Of a DNA stretch of 64,000 nucleotides, positions 1-11,311 are shown in pieces (position 1 is the first letter of the stretch; every line of letters starts with the position of its first letter). The notes below the pieces were generated by a model, which was not told the DNA's origin, made no database searches, and saw nothing but the letters and a program-made list of their open reading frames with translations. The translations under genes and the position numbers were made by a program. This DNA is from Dolomedes plantarius (lineage: Eukaryota; Arthropoda; Arachnida; Araneae; Dolomedidae), in NCBI GenBank assembly GCA_907164885.2, contig OU015500.1, positions 49,320,033 to 49,384,032 on the forward strand, in the 5' to 3' direction.

Positions 1-258
1 AGCTACAAAACTGACGAATTGCAAGCTGTCGGCTTTGAACACTTCACCGTAAATCACAGTTATAATTTTGTTGACCCTGTAACTGGATTTCACACCCAAG
101 GAATAGGTCGGTTGTGGGGCAGGGCGAAATGGCTCAAGAAACGCCAACGGGGAACTGCTCGCCAACATTTAGATTCATATCTGATCGAGTTTACGTGGCG
201 ACGTTTTCATCCTAAAACGGACATGTTTGCAGCAATACTAAAAGATATTTACAATTAA
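1..258 (+). pseudogene. Merlin-type (IS1595/ISXO2-like) transposase, C-terminal fragment
   Basis: The frame is open from the first base of the window to a TAA at 256-258, so the gene begins upstream of the window. It reads through the HFTVNHS..NFVDP block and then TQGIGRLWGRAKW, the block around the third acidic residue of IS1595/ISXO2-like DDE transposases, which in animals belong to Merlin DNA transposons. In the relatives I know this block reads IE-x-x-W, so the glycine in GIGRLW sits where the catalytic glutamate is expected and this copy is probably dead. The remainder (ARQHLDSYLIEFTWRR) is the usual C-terminal helix region. No host neighbour is associated with it. Confidence 0.75.
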
Positions 259-1704
259 ATGCCTGCTATTTAGATTGTTCTTTTATTTCTTTATATCTTT
301 TTTATTTCATTATTTTCTTCTTTCTTTTCTTCCTTTCTTTTGATATATTAGTACGGATTATCTAATGAAATAATTGTTTGCGAAAGTCTTTTTTTTTCAG
401 TGGTCAATTTAGGGACAGCATTTATGATTGGGGACAAATGGTGTCCGCCAATGCTATAGCGCCGACATTTTATCTTGGCAACAATTGGGGCCCCGCTAAA
501 GGAATAGTACTAAATTTTCAGAAGTTTTTTAACGTAGGATTACGTTCCTTCATAATGGTCCTGCGGAGAGAAAAAATTGTCCGGCGTCACGAGTTATAAT
601 TTTGGCAGAGCGCCAAACCCAGTAGCAGTAAACAGTCAAACAGAAAAGTACAAAAATGCGACAAAAAAAAAGAAAAGAAAAGAGGTAAGCAACGATAAGT
701 AATCTTACGTTAATAACCTGCGGTAGTTTCGTTATAAGAGACTACCTGAAATATTTTTTTCAACATTTCATTGAAAATTTCGTTACTAAATAAATCCTGA
801 AAAAGATATCGCCAAGTATTTGCCAAAAGCATTAACAGGGGAATCTGTAAAAATAAATTAACTTATAGGATAACAACCTAAGTCAGAGTCATCAAAATAT
901 CTTGGTAAAAAGAAATTGAACTCTCTCAGATCATATCTTTTAACCCTTATATCTCATTCTTCTGATATCTTTCATCTTTTGAAAACTATCTGCTAAAGTA
1001 GCTCCTCAATTCACCCTATCTTAATGATGTCATTCTTTTGTTTCGGAACGCTGTAATAGCTTCTGTGCATCACAAAATTTGCCTGGAGCACATTTTGACC
1101 CATCTCATGAACAGAACACTGCCTGACCCATTTATTTTTAAGCTGAAACCGCGGTATTGTCCGCATAACACACTCAACAATAAAAGTATTCTCAGGATTT
1201 TAAAGGAACGAAAATCTAAAATATCCCATTGCATAATGTGATAGGGAGAACACTTTCGCAAATCTCTCGCATTTAGTTTGTTCTTTTCCAGAATTGAGAA
1301 CTGTTACTGAAAGTGGAAAAAAAAATTCCTTTGGGAAAATTTACTTTTTTGAGCAATACCTCCCGGCCATAAAATTCGTTCTAAATCCTCTTTTATGGGT
1401 TGTCGACATCTTCAACAGTGCTCAAATGTGACAAAAGTAATAAATTCCATTTCGGAAGATCGTATTATCCGATTATGAGATTCATAACATACATTTTTGG
1501 TTATGATTGCAAGCTTTTCGGTCTGAAAGAAAAGTTCTCATTTTAATCTTTGAATAGGATGTAGAATATATTCTTTAGTTAATTTAATAAAGACTCTCTG
1601 CGACGCAATGTTAAACTTATCAAGACATTTGCACGAAAAATTCAAGCAGACGATCAGGTAATATGACAAGAGTGGCCAAGATAAACAGTGTAAAGATTCA
1701 TTTG
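259..1704. other. Gene-free AT-rich DNA
   Basis: No reading frame here resembles a known protein. It holds a T/C-rich tract near 280-345 and an A/G-rich tract near 661-686. The 3' part of the Merlin element probably lies at the left, but I could not identify its terminal repeat. Confidence 0.5.
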
Positions 1705-2332
1705 GAAATGTCCACATACTCAGATGAGCCAGAAACAGAAAAAAGGTTTTATTTGATGTGACAGGTATTTTAAGCGGCGATTTTTTCTAGTGTTTTTATT
1801 AAAAATATCATTCTTCATTTGCTAGATCAATTAATGGTTCTAATTTCATAAACACTTTTAACAACTTTAATGATTATTTTCCTTTTAATAGTTTTGCCAA
1901 ATTATTCAAATACGGCATGTCCACATACTCAGATGAGCCAAAAACAGATAAAGGTTTTATTTGATGTGAAAGGTATTTTAAGCGGTATTTTTTCTAGTGT
2001 TTTTATTAAAAATATCATTCTTCATTTGCTAGATCAATTAATGGTTCTAATTTCATAAACACTTTTAACAACTTTAATGATTATTTTCTTTTTAATAGTT
2101 TTGCCAAATTATTCAAATACGGCATGTCCACATACTCAGATGAGCCAAAAACAGATAAAGGTTTTATTTTATGTGAAAGGTATTTTAAGAGGTATTTTTT
2201 CTAGTGTTTTTATTAAAAATATCATTCTCCATTTGTTAGAATAATTAATGTTTCTAATTTCATAAACATTTTTTACAGCATTAATAATTTTTTTTCCTTT
2301 TAATTGTTTTGCCAAATTATTCAAATACGGTA
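1705..2332. repeat. Tandem repeat, about 207 bp x 3
   Basis: The motif TCCACATACTCAGATGAGCC starts at 1711, 1920 and 2127, giving periods of 209 and 207 bp. Each unit continues through the same AT-rich body and ends with CCAAATTATTCAAATACGG. The third unit is the most diverged. The unit has no coding potential and no dyad symmetry that I can see. It may be a minor satellite or the internal repeat of a non-autonomous transposon. Confidence 0.85.
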
Positions 2333-2699
2333 TACATCGAGATGTTGCAGTTCGTAGCAGTCCAGTAAAATGTTGATTCTAGCTAGAGAAAAAAGTGCGA
2401 AATAAGTATGTATTTTAAGAAAATTCAGCGAGCAGTTTTTAATATATTCTTGTATCAATTATCATCGAACTTAGAACTTCAAAAAACGAAAATAAAGAAC
2501 AAAGAGCCGCAAAGAAAGAAATAGCAGTTTGGCCACCCCTGTAATATAAAGGGTACGTAAAATATGAAATAAAATTAATGTAAGTAATGAAAGCTTAAAA
2601 TTTGATACTGTAAATGACTCAATGGGGTCGTTAGACTGTGATCGTGTAAGTACCTTTGCGTCGCGTTGTAAATATTTACAATTTATTTACACATATATT
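2333..2699. other. Short AT-rich spacer
   Basis: I see no gene here. The sequence turns abruptly GC-rich at about 2700, where the LINE-associated 5' repeats begin, just after a TTACACATATATTA sequence. Confidence 0.4.
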
Positions 2700-2715
2700 A
2701 AGGCCGGGGGCCGGA

Positions 2716-3290
2716 GTCGGGTTGGTGTGGCTTGCTCCCAGGGCATCGGGGTCCGTTGTGAGGACCACGGTGCATGGTAACGGAGAGCGCAACTTTGATT
2801 CGCCTGGGGGAGTGGGATCCTCTGAGTGAAACAATGTAGCACCATCAAGGCTTCGGATGTCACCACTTCCTCGTAGTCCCGGCTGGTAACCGGGCGGTGG
2901 CCCGGGCTCCGGTTTGGGGCAGGAGGGCAGGAGTCGGGTTGGTGTAGCGTCCTCCCAGGGCATCGGGGACCGTAGTGAGGACCTTGGTGCTTGGGAATGG
3001 TGGATGCGACTCTGATTCGCCTGGAGGAGTGGGATCCTCTGAGCGAGCCAATGTAGCAACATCAAGGCTTAGGTCGTCGACGCCTCTGATTGGTCCCGGG
3101 GGGCGGAAGTCGGGTTGATGTGGTGTCTACCCAGGGCGACAGGGGCCGTTGTGAGGCCCTCGAAGCCTGGCAATGGTAGATATTACTGTGACTCGCCTGG
3201 ACGAGTGGATTCCCTGAGCGAGTCATTGTAGCATCATCAAGGCTTTGGCGGTCGAGCGACTCCTCGTGGTCCGGCTGGGGGTCGGGAGGC
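2716..3290 (+). repeat. GC-rich tandem units at the LINE 5' end
   Basis: GTCGGGTTGGTGT-like starts occur at 2716, 2933 and 3109, followed each time by a CCCAGGGC block, a GATTCGCCTGG-like block, a GAGTGGGATCC-like block and ATCAAGGCTT. Unit lengths are 217 and 176 bp and the third unit is partial. They lie directly before the endonuclease remnant in a window that is otherwise AT-rich. They resemble promoter monomers of LINE 5'UTRs, but their function is inferred only from position. Confidence 0.7.
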
Positions 3291-4681
3291 AGCCCGGGCT
3301 AAGAGTGACAATAGACGCAAGGGCCTGTAGTTCTGCCATGTGGCACTACTCAGTAGTTCCGTTTAGTCCTAAACCAACACGTACCTGCGCACTCCGTGCG
3401 CGGTGGGATGAATTCGCACCGAAGACGACGAGGTCATTCAGGTACTACGAGTTGTATGCCTTAGGATTGGCGGGCCGACGTATGCTCTTTAGACTTACAC
3501 ATATATTAACTAGAGCAGCCATGGTAGTGTCTAAGAGACTAAACTGCACTTTTGTTCTCACGTTCGACCATCTAGTGGCGGTAAAGATTAGCTGCGGACC
3601 ACAGCAATATCTCTTCATCACGCTCTATCTCCCACCCTCTCAAACTGGAGCAATGGATCGTACAGAACCCCACTGGGGTATCCTCAGGACACTTATAGCC
3701 GATCACGATGATAACAAAATCATCCTATCGGTAGACCTAAACGCCAAATCTACTTTATGGGGACAACATAACACGGACGAACGAGGCTCAGCATTAATTG
3801 AATTAGTGACACTATTTGGGGGCACTATAGTAAATGACCCCAACAGCCCACCAACATTTAATGGTCCCATGGTACAGAGCTGAGTAGATGTAACTATCTC
3901 CTTCGGCATGGGTGACGATGAAATTTCCAACTGGCATGTAAGTGACAATTGCACGCTCACGGACCACAACGGTATCCACTACAAGGTCGTATTAAATACC
4001 ACCAAAAACAAGTGCAAAACCCCGAGATGGGAGCTGAAGGATCTCAACTGGTTGAGCTTCAGAGCCGACCTGAAAAGAACAACAGAGCATTGGGATACGA
4101 CTTACATAAATAGAGATTTCAACACGATACTCTATGAAATACAGAAAGTTGTAGTGGACCTGTGCCAAAAGCACAGGAAAAAATACCGAAGGGTCAGAGC
4201 CAACGCCTACTGGTGGACACCATCACTGGCAGTCACTAGAAGCAAAGTCAGAGCCCTCCGGAGGAGATATCAGAGCGAAAGAGACCAAGGGGAGAGAGAT
4301 AGGCTCAAATTCTTATTAAAGAAAGAAAGGGCCAAGTATAGCAAGCTCATCTTGTCCGCCAAGAGGTCGAGATTCAAGTCCTATGTAGAGGGTATTACCA
4401 CCAAGGACACATTTGGAGCTCTATATAAGAACACAATAAAAAACAAAAACCATAACTTCTGCCTTCAAGGCCTCAAGGTGGAACTTAGAGACGAGCACGG
4501 TCAGATAAAAAGAGATGAGACAGACATCCTCAAGATACTGGCGAAGTACCACTTCAAAACTGACGATAATACGGTCCAACATGGGGACCCACGACGACCA
4601 CGTCAAGATTATCTCAGACAGAAGTGGAAAAACCATTATCCGAGATGGCTAAGAACAAAGCCCATGGAATGGATGGAATAA
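3245..4681 (+). pseudogene. LINE ORF2, endonuclease domain and linker
   Basis: One frame carries a Mg-dependent AP-like endonuclease remnant: a hydrophobic VAVKIS strand, the SVDLNAKSTLWG motif (the D-x-N active-site strand of LINE endonucleases) and VDVTIS followed by LTDHNGIHY (the SDH-type C-terminal motif). An in-frame TGA at 3881-3883 sits just before VDVTIS, where relatives have tryptophan. The N-terminal part of the domain, with the first metal-binding asparagine and glutamate, is not recognisable. The frame then continues through a basic linker and goes out of register near 4565-4625, where RT begins in another frame. Confidence 0.75.
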
Positions 4682-5868
4682 CGCTCAGTATAGTAGAAGA
4701 GCTGTTCCGAGTCAGAAGGCAATTCTTAATAGAATTGTATAATAAATGCTGGATTACTTCCACCTTCCCAAGAATCTGGAAAATGGCAAATGTAGTTTAC
4801 TTCCCCAAGGAAGGGAAAGACCCAACATCCGCGGCCTCTTATAGGCCCATATGTCTGTTACCGGTTATGGGCAAAGTCTTAGATAGAATCATCACCAATA
4901 AACTTATAGAATTCTTAGAAATGGGGAATAAACTATCTGAGCAACAATATGGATTCAGAAGGATAAGAGGTACTAAAGAAGCGCTTAGCAATGCATTAAC
5001 CATTATTGATAATAACAAAGTGAATAAAGACTTTACATGCGCTATAACATTAGACATTAAGAACGCCTTCAACTCGGTACACATAGACCAAATAACAGCT
5101 GAACTGGCTCGACTCGAGGTTCCACCGGAACTTAGAGATATAATAATAAGCTTCCTCAGTGAAAGAACCATTCGCTTTAAGGATGAAGAATGGGAGTACA
5201 ACGTGGGGGTCCCCCAGGGATCCTCGCTGGGACCGATTCTGTGGCTCGTCGTCATAGACGAGCTACTTAAAAACAACACGGACCAAGTCTACCATATACA
5301 GGCTTTTGCTAACGATCTGCTCTTACTGATCCGGAGTCCTCGGGTATACAGGTTCCCAGAACTGGCGAAAGATGCACTCTCCGAGTGCATCAACTGTGCA
5401 TCAAACCATCTCGAATTTAGTATCGAGAAATGCCAATGTACCATCTTCCCATGGAGAGGCAATATCACTCGAAGACCCAGCATCAAGCTGGGCAATAAAC
5501 CCATCAAGTATAGTCAAACCACCAACTATCTAGGAATAACCCTAGATAAAAACCTGACATTCATGGCCCATCTGGACCAAGTCAAGGAGAGAACCCTCCT
5601 ACTATTACAGAAAGTATCCAGAGTATCCAAGAAAACCTGGGGACTAAAACCGGCAGTCATCTGGGAAATTTATCTCTTAGTAGCCGAGAAAATACTACTA
5701 TATGGGGCTCAAGCCTGGTACTCAGACTACCAGAGGATGAATAACAAGCTCAAACAGATACAACGCCCTTTCCTGCTGTCCATTACCAAGTGCTACCGAA
5801 CGCACGGACGCACTAAATATGCTGGCAGGATGCCTACCATTAGATCTGAAGGCAAAATCAGAAAGTAA
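4624..5868 (+). pseudogene. LINE ORF2, reverse transcriptase domain
   Basis: Non-LTR RT blocks appear in order: NKAHGMDGIT, YRPICLLPVMGKVLDRII, ITLDIKNAFNSV (palm motif A), GVPQGSSLGPILW (motif B) and QAFANDLLLLI (motif C). Motif C should contain two adjacent aspartates (FADD or YADD). Here the first is asparagine (FAND), which would abolish a metal ligand, so the copy is inactive even apart from its frameshifts. The start is not a true initiator; the frame is entered by a frameshift from the endonuclease part. The C-terminal part continues in another frame after about 5815. Confidence 0.85.
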
Positions 5869-6853
5869 GAAGTACAGGCTACTCCACAAGGGAGACAACA
5901 TAGAAATACTAGGCGCCACCTATCATGGTGGCAACAGTGATATTAAAACCCGAAAGATGCAGAGAGTCAGTGAAATCTCAAGATTCGACTGGACTCATGA
6001 TTTAAGTGCCAGAACGCAGCACACCTTCTTCACCGATGGCTCAAAAATAGAAGATCGAGTAGGCTCTGCCTACATACATTACCTTCGAGGAGTAAAAACC
6101 TCCGAAGGAAAGGAAAGACTGTCGAACAACGCCTCATCTTTCCAGGCGGAAGTCAGAGCAATCCAGATGGCTATCGATTCAGCACGGACCAATCAATTAC
6201 TAGAAATAGACGTATACACCGACTCCCGAAGTACACTCCAAGCGCTCAGCGCTATGGAATACAAAGGCGAAATTATAAATGAGCTCAAAAGCTCACTGAG
6301 GGACTGCAACATCAAAGTCCACTTTCACTGTGTGAAAGCCCACGCGGGCCATAAAGAAAATGAAGAGGTGGACCAGCTAGCCAAAGAGGCTACGCAATCC
6401 ACGACCATCAACACCGTCTGCAAAAATACGGGTAAGCAAATAAAAAGTTTACTAATTAATGAATCCAAAGTATTATGGCAAGCATTGTGGGATTCATCCA
6501 ACAAAGGGAGAATGGTGCATACAATATTTCCACTGGTCTCACTCAAGAGACTGGTGAGTGATTTCCTGCTGAATCAGGCCATCACTGGCCATGGGTGCTT
6601 CGGTGCCTATCAATCCAGGTTCCACCAAGGTGACGACAGGTGCAGCTGTGGGACGTCACAGACGGTAGACCACTGCCTATTCTAGTGCAACGAATGGGAA
6701 CCACAGAAGAAAAATCTACCATCGGACAACAGAAGCTGGAGTCCCAATCGAGTCTTCACAGACTTCTACAGCAAAAGATTCGTCAAGCAAGTAGTCAAGG
6801 ATTTGCTGGACCTGCGTGTCCCATTCGACGTAAACGGACCAAGTGGCACATAA
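5819..6853 (+). pseudogene. LINE ORF2, RNase H domain and C-terminal tail
   Basis: The frame begins with MLAGCLPLDLKAK, the usual RT-to-RNase H connector of this group, then FFTDGSK (first aspartate), FQAEVRAIQ (glutamate), VYTDSRSTLQAL (second aspartate) and VKAHAGHKENEEVDQLAKEA (His/Asp block). All RNase H catalytic residues appear present. A cysteine-containing tail (CSCGTSQTVDHCLF) follows and is stopped by a TAG at 6683-6685. The same frame continues recognisably to a TAA at 6851-6853, so the true ORF2 ended there. Confidence 0.85.
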
Positions 6854-6945
6854 GCCACGTCCTCTGTTACATATTTATTTGTATATATATTATTGTTCAT
6901 TACTCTGTATAACTTTTGAAAATAAATAAAGGCAAATTCCAAGGA

Positions 6946-7966
6946 GTTGGCGGACCCTACTAGAGTAGGAGTCTCAAAGAGAGTATGTGGTGTTTCCTGA
7001 TACTAAATTACTACATTCTTTAGCCATTGGCTCTACTCTAGATTTCCATTTCGGCTATTCCTATCTAAATTAGGCTCCTGGACGCTCACTGAGCGCCTGG
7101 AGCGGACGGGGTTGTCATTGCCCGGGGACTCCGGGCTGAGTGGGGTCGCCGTCGTATATATATCCGGGACAGTGCACTAACTGCTTACGCATATATTTAG
7201 GGGGCTCGGGGTGTCTTGTGTGGATGATGGATCTGTACCGTTTGTCAGGCATCCTCGGGCCCTACATGAATGAAAAATGTCACCGAACCTGGGAAATTAA
7301 CCCTCAGCTGCGTGTTCAGGTATTGCTCCGTAGCTGCCGGTCGTCAGTTTGAACAAGGCGTATAAGCGAAAGCTGTGGTCGCTGTAATTTATGAATACTT
7401 ACACATATATTTACATACACGTTACTTAGCATAACGCTGAATTCTTAGTATTATTCAATTATATAACTCATTCACGATTACAATTCATCATAGTCATCAT
7501 ATATCCGGCAATGCCGACCTTTGCGGGCAAGTGGCGAGTATGTAATAAGCAAGGATGTGAAATAAATAATATTAGCAAATATGCTCACCCATGGGGCTGC
7601 TGTCATTGCAATTTGAGCTCGTCTCCACCACTTGTACACAAAAAGTTCGAGTAGTATTCGTTGGACACTGAGCACTACGGTTCTATTAAAAAGAGTTCTG
7701 GATCTCGTAACTAAAAGAGTTCAGGATCTCATTGGTCGACGATAACTCGGGAGTACACCTAGGATGTTGATCTGCATTGATCACCTCTATGTTCATCTGA
7801 GGGTCTGTCAGCAATGGTCATCGGTCATATGCGCGTTCACCTCGGCACCTCATAGCAATCTTCGTGCCGATAAGCTTTGATCGATAGGCTTCAATCTCCG
7901 TAGATTCCTTCGTCGTCTCGCCGCTATAAGAGGGTATGTACACGTTCATTCAGGTAACGGCCAGGT
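6946..7966. other. Gene-free DNA with a GC-rich patch
   Basis: No protein family was recognised. The interval 7080-7350 is GC-rich and, like the start of the LINE region, is near TTAC(A/G)CATATATTT motifs (about 7185 and 7399). It could be a second, diverged piece of the same LINE 5' material. A short direct repeat (GAGTTC.GGATCTC) occurs at about 7690-7725. Confidence 0.4.
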
Positions 7967-8575
7967 AGCATTAGTTTATTCATTTCTTTTCAATACTTGT
8001 TGTGTAGTTGAACTTCGTCTCACTTTGCGAACCGTCGATGGGCAATCAATTTTTACGTCGTCTCAAGATTCTTCTCGGCCCTGTAGCAGCTTAGTTTATT
8101 TTTATTTTTATTATAGTAGGAGGCTCTCGCTGGGCATTCAATATTTCGTAGTATCAGGATTCTCGTCGGCCGTGTAGCAGCTTAGTTTATTTTTCTTTTT
8201 TTAATACCGGCTCTCGTTGGGCATTCAGTCTTTCGTAGTATCAGGATTCTCGTCGGCCTTGTTGCAGCTTAGTTTATTTTTATTTTTATTTTAGTAGGAG
8301 GCTCTCGCTGGGCATTCAATCTTTCGTAGTATCAGGATTCTCGCCGGTCCTGTAGCAGCTTAGTTTATTTTTATTTTTATTTTAGTAGGAGGCTCTCGCT
8401 GGGCATTCAATCTTTCGTAGTATCAGGATTCTCGTCGGCCCTGTAGTGGCTTAGTTTATTTATATTTTTTTAATAGGGGCTCTCGCTGGGCATTCAATCT
8501 TTCATAGTATCAGGATTCTCGTCGGCCTTGTAGCAGCTTAGTTTATTATTCCTTTTTTTAATAGGGGCTCTCTCG
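7967..8575. repeat. Tandem array, about 90 bp x 6.5
   Basis: CTTAGTTTAT starts at 8090, 8181, 8268, 8359, 8450 and 8537, so the period alternates between 91 and 87 bp. A degenerate first copy lies near 7970. Each unit pairs a T-rich tract with a more GC-balanced stretch (GGCTCTCGCTGGGCATTCA, then TCAGGATTCTCGTCGG). No open frame persists across units. It looks like a short satellite or internal tandem repeat of a mobile element. Confidence 0.9.
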
Positions 8576-9456
8576 AAACGCTCCAACACTGGTATATTCC
8601 TTTTCTTTATTTCCCATTGGCCTTGGCCTTGGCCTTACTCTCTTTCCATTCGCTTGCAACACCCATTTATTGGAATGGGGGATGGGCCACTCTGTTCATA
8701 GGTTATATTCCCAGTCCCCTTCACTGCATTTGCCTCATCTTAAGTGTTCCGGTTCATTTTAATAAATTCTGGCACCTGCCCGTGTATGGAACTTTTTCTC
8801 ACCGGGTAGTTCCCCAGTTTTTGACTTTTGACATCAGCTTTATAGCTGACTCCTTAATTTTCGATGTTTTATGACATCGGTATTGTCGCTCAGTACAAAG
8901 TCTCTCTCTGGCTCCCCGAAGAGTCGGTACTGTAAATTTGTGACTGACAGCTTCGGCTGGGTGGTACCTTCCAATTTAAATAGCTGCCTAAAGATAACGC
9001 ATATTCACATCCCGCTTATTACAGTTATTTGATAGGGATATTGCCCCTCGTTAAAAGCGACTTTTATTACAGGAGACTTATTTAAGGTAAAGGGATAATA
9101 ACAAAATAATTTCCAGAATAGATAATTTTTACACATCAGTAGAACTCTATAACGAGTACCGTATCCGACCCGCGTGGACTGAAAATAACACTTGCCCGAT
9201 AAAAGGCTTGGCAGGAAAGCATTCAGAGGTTTTTCTGGACGCATTTTTCTGCACCGTTACACCTCTATTTTCGTATGGTGTGACTAACAGTTGATGGTAA
9301 CTCACCATGTTGGAAGTTATATTACTCACTTTTGAATAGTCTATTCAGAGCCCAGTATGTATGTCAGAGCCGCAATCAAAGGGACCTGAGGTCTCTCTGA
9401 CAGATATTTCTCTCTCCGCTACCCTTAAACCCACAGTCTGACATGGTTCAAAATAT
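8576..9456. other. Gene-free DNA
   Basis: Nothing recognisable. A short GGCCTT triplication lies near 8620. Two T-rich segments surround a slightly GC-richer stretch at 9150-9430. Confidence 0.4.
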
Positions 9457-9972
9457 TGCTACGAACTTTGTAAACATTGCATTTTGTTTCGTCAAAATGG
9501 CTTCTATGGAAGAGTTCCTGTAGCTATGTATTTAACATGGGAGTACATGGGAATTCCGCCTAATGTGAGAGTTATCGCCAAATTGGCCTTGAATTTTGTG
9601 ACTTATTTTTGTCTCCAGATTTGGCGATATTTCGCCAACTTGCCGACTAAATCTTTCTGGAAGCTTCTAGAAATATCTAGCTGTGACTGACCTATAGAGG
9701 GCGCTTTGGAAATCTATAAATATACCTGACATTAGCATTGGAACTCAGTTCAATTTCCTAGTGAGAATAGAATGTGTTGTAACTGCGTTAATTGGCGTGT
9801 ATTGTATTGAAAATTCTAGTATCCTGACTTGTGTTTTTAGAATTTTCTGCTGTATAGAAGACAGTTGTTACTTCTTTTATGTTTGAATTTGTGTATATGT
9901 CGGGAGAATTTACAAAATAATAAATTTATTTTGTGTGAACTTTCTGAAGAGATTCTTATTCAATCCTAACAA
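9457..9972 (+). mobile_element. Candidate solo LTR
   Basis: The interval starts TGCTACG and ends CCTAACA (TG...CA). It contains a TATAAATA box at 9715 with an arthropod-type initiator TCAGTT about 30 bp downstream, and an AATAAA signal near 9918 about 55 bp before the proposed end. That order (U3, TATA, initiator, polyA signal) is what an LTR shows. No second LTR, primer-binding site or gag/pol was found next to it, and I could not confirm a target duplication, so the boundaries are tentative. Confidence 0.45.
9715..9750 (+). promoter_or_regulatory. Core promoter: TATA box plus initiator
   Basis: TATAAATA at 9715-9722 and TCAGTT at 9745-9750, with the initiator A at 9747, give the 30-32 bp spacing of arthropod RNA polymerase II core promoters. 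It most likely belongs to the candidate LTR around it, since no host reading frame follows. Confidence 0.5.
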
Positions 9973-11311
9973 ACCCAGGAAAACGGAACAATATATATAA
10001 TGCATAGATTCATAGTATGAAATAGATGAATAGTTTTCCCATTATATTCATGATCACTTTTTTCATACGAGTATTTTTTTAAACAAGCAAGTTTACTCTT
10101 CATAATTTTTTAATGGCCTATACCCATTTTTTAATTGAAGCTGGTTAGTTTTTTCCATGTTTTTATTAACTCTCTTTCTTGTTTGTTTGTATGTGTGTTT
10201 GTGTATTTGTCTAGTACAAATCTTGCAATTGATTTTTAACTAATTTCCCAACTAGCTAGACATTTGAAACTTTTAGAATAGCTCAGAACACGATGACAAT
10301 GCAATTTTTTTATACTTTTAGCCATCTTTAAGCAGAATTGAATTAACTTTCAATTATTTTCAGATAATTTTGTTTTGTAGACTGGTGCAGCCATCTATCG
10401 TCCGGAACGGGAACGAAAAGTTAAACGCAAGTTAACTTCCAATTAACTTCCTTTTCTTTCAAGTTGATAAGATAATTCATCAAAAAAATTTTTAAAAAAG
10501 AATTTATTAATACATAGAATTGTCAAGTTTATATGATTCAACAGAAAATTTAAAAACATGGTATATAAAAAGTTCTTTTTATCTTGTAATTATTTTTGTT
10601 GTTGTTGTTATTGTTTAAGCTTTTTTTGTTTTTTGAGTGTGTGTGTGTAACAAAACTCTGAAAAATCTTTAAACTGATAACTCTTCTAATTTAATAACTG
10701 GTTTGTCTAATAACCGTAATTTATGTATGATTGAAAACAAACACAAAATTTATGTTCATTTTTTAAATTTTATCATAAATTTAAAAAATTGGAATTATTT
10801 CCCAGCATATTTTTCCGGCTTTAGAAATATGGCAGCTAAAATTAAAGGGGTATGAATAGGAAATCAAAAAATAAAGGAAGAATAATCCATATAACATTCA
10901 TAATGTTCCGTTCAGTGTTTTGAATTAAGAACTTTCCATTGATGAATCACTAAACTTGACGTCTTCATTTTTGAATTTATTTCTAGCTACAGATGTAAAT
11001 GCAGAAATTTTACGACGCACTCATTTATGAGATTCCAGTTTCTCGATTATTGCTAAAATAGTTTCATGTGATTTATTGGATCACGATTTTCTGTAGCATA
11101 TTCTTCTATCTTATATCAGATTTCACTGCTTTTATTTTCCGATTTCAAAGAGACAACGAATACATTTTTCATTTTATTTTTTCAATCAGTTCAATATTTT
11201 GTAAATAAGAATATTTTTGTATATATTTCCTGGAAATGGGAAGCTTGAAAATTGCATATGAACCCAAAATACAAATAAAATTGTAGAATACTAATAGCCT
11301 TTATTTTAATA
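9973..11311. other. AT-rich DNA without genes
   Basis: Nothing recognisable: short simple repeats (GTT near 10600, GT near 10640) and no coding signal. Confidence 0.4.

Larger units (their letters stand above)
2700..6945 (+). mobile_element. Decayed R1/I-superfamily non-LTR retrotransposon (LINE)
   Basis: In order, the + strand carries GC-rich 5' tandem units, an AP-endonuclease remnant, a reverse transcriptase, an RNase H domain and a C-terminal zinc-finger-like tail, followed by AATAAATAAA near 6920. This ORF2 order (endonuclease, RT, RNase H) is that of the R1/I/LOA group of arthropod LINEs. ORF1 was not found in this copy. At least one in-frame TGA, one in-frame TAG and two frameshifts break ORF2, so the copy is inactive. 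The right boundary is approximate. Confidence 0.8.

Noticed and set aside
378..599. Open frame of 73 codons on the + strand
   Set aside because: No family resemblance, low complexity start, and adjacent to transposon debris.
2676..3065. Proline-rich - strand frames over the GC-rich tandem units
   Set aside because: They arise from the GC-rich repeats themselves, on the strand opposite to the LINE, and repeat with the units.
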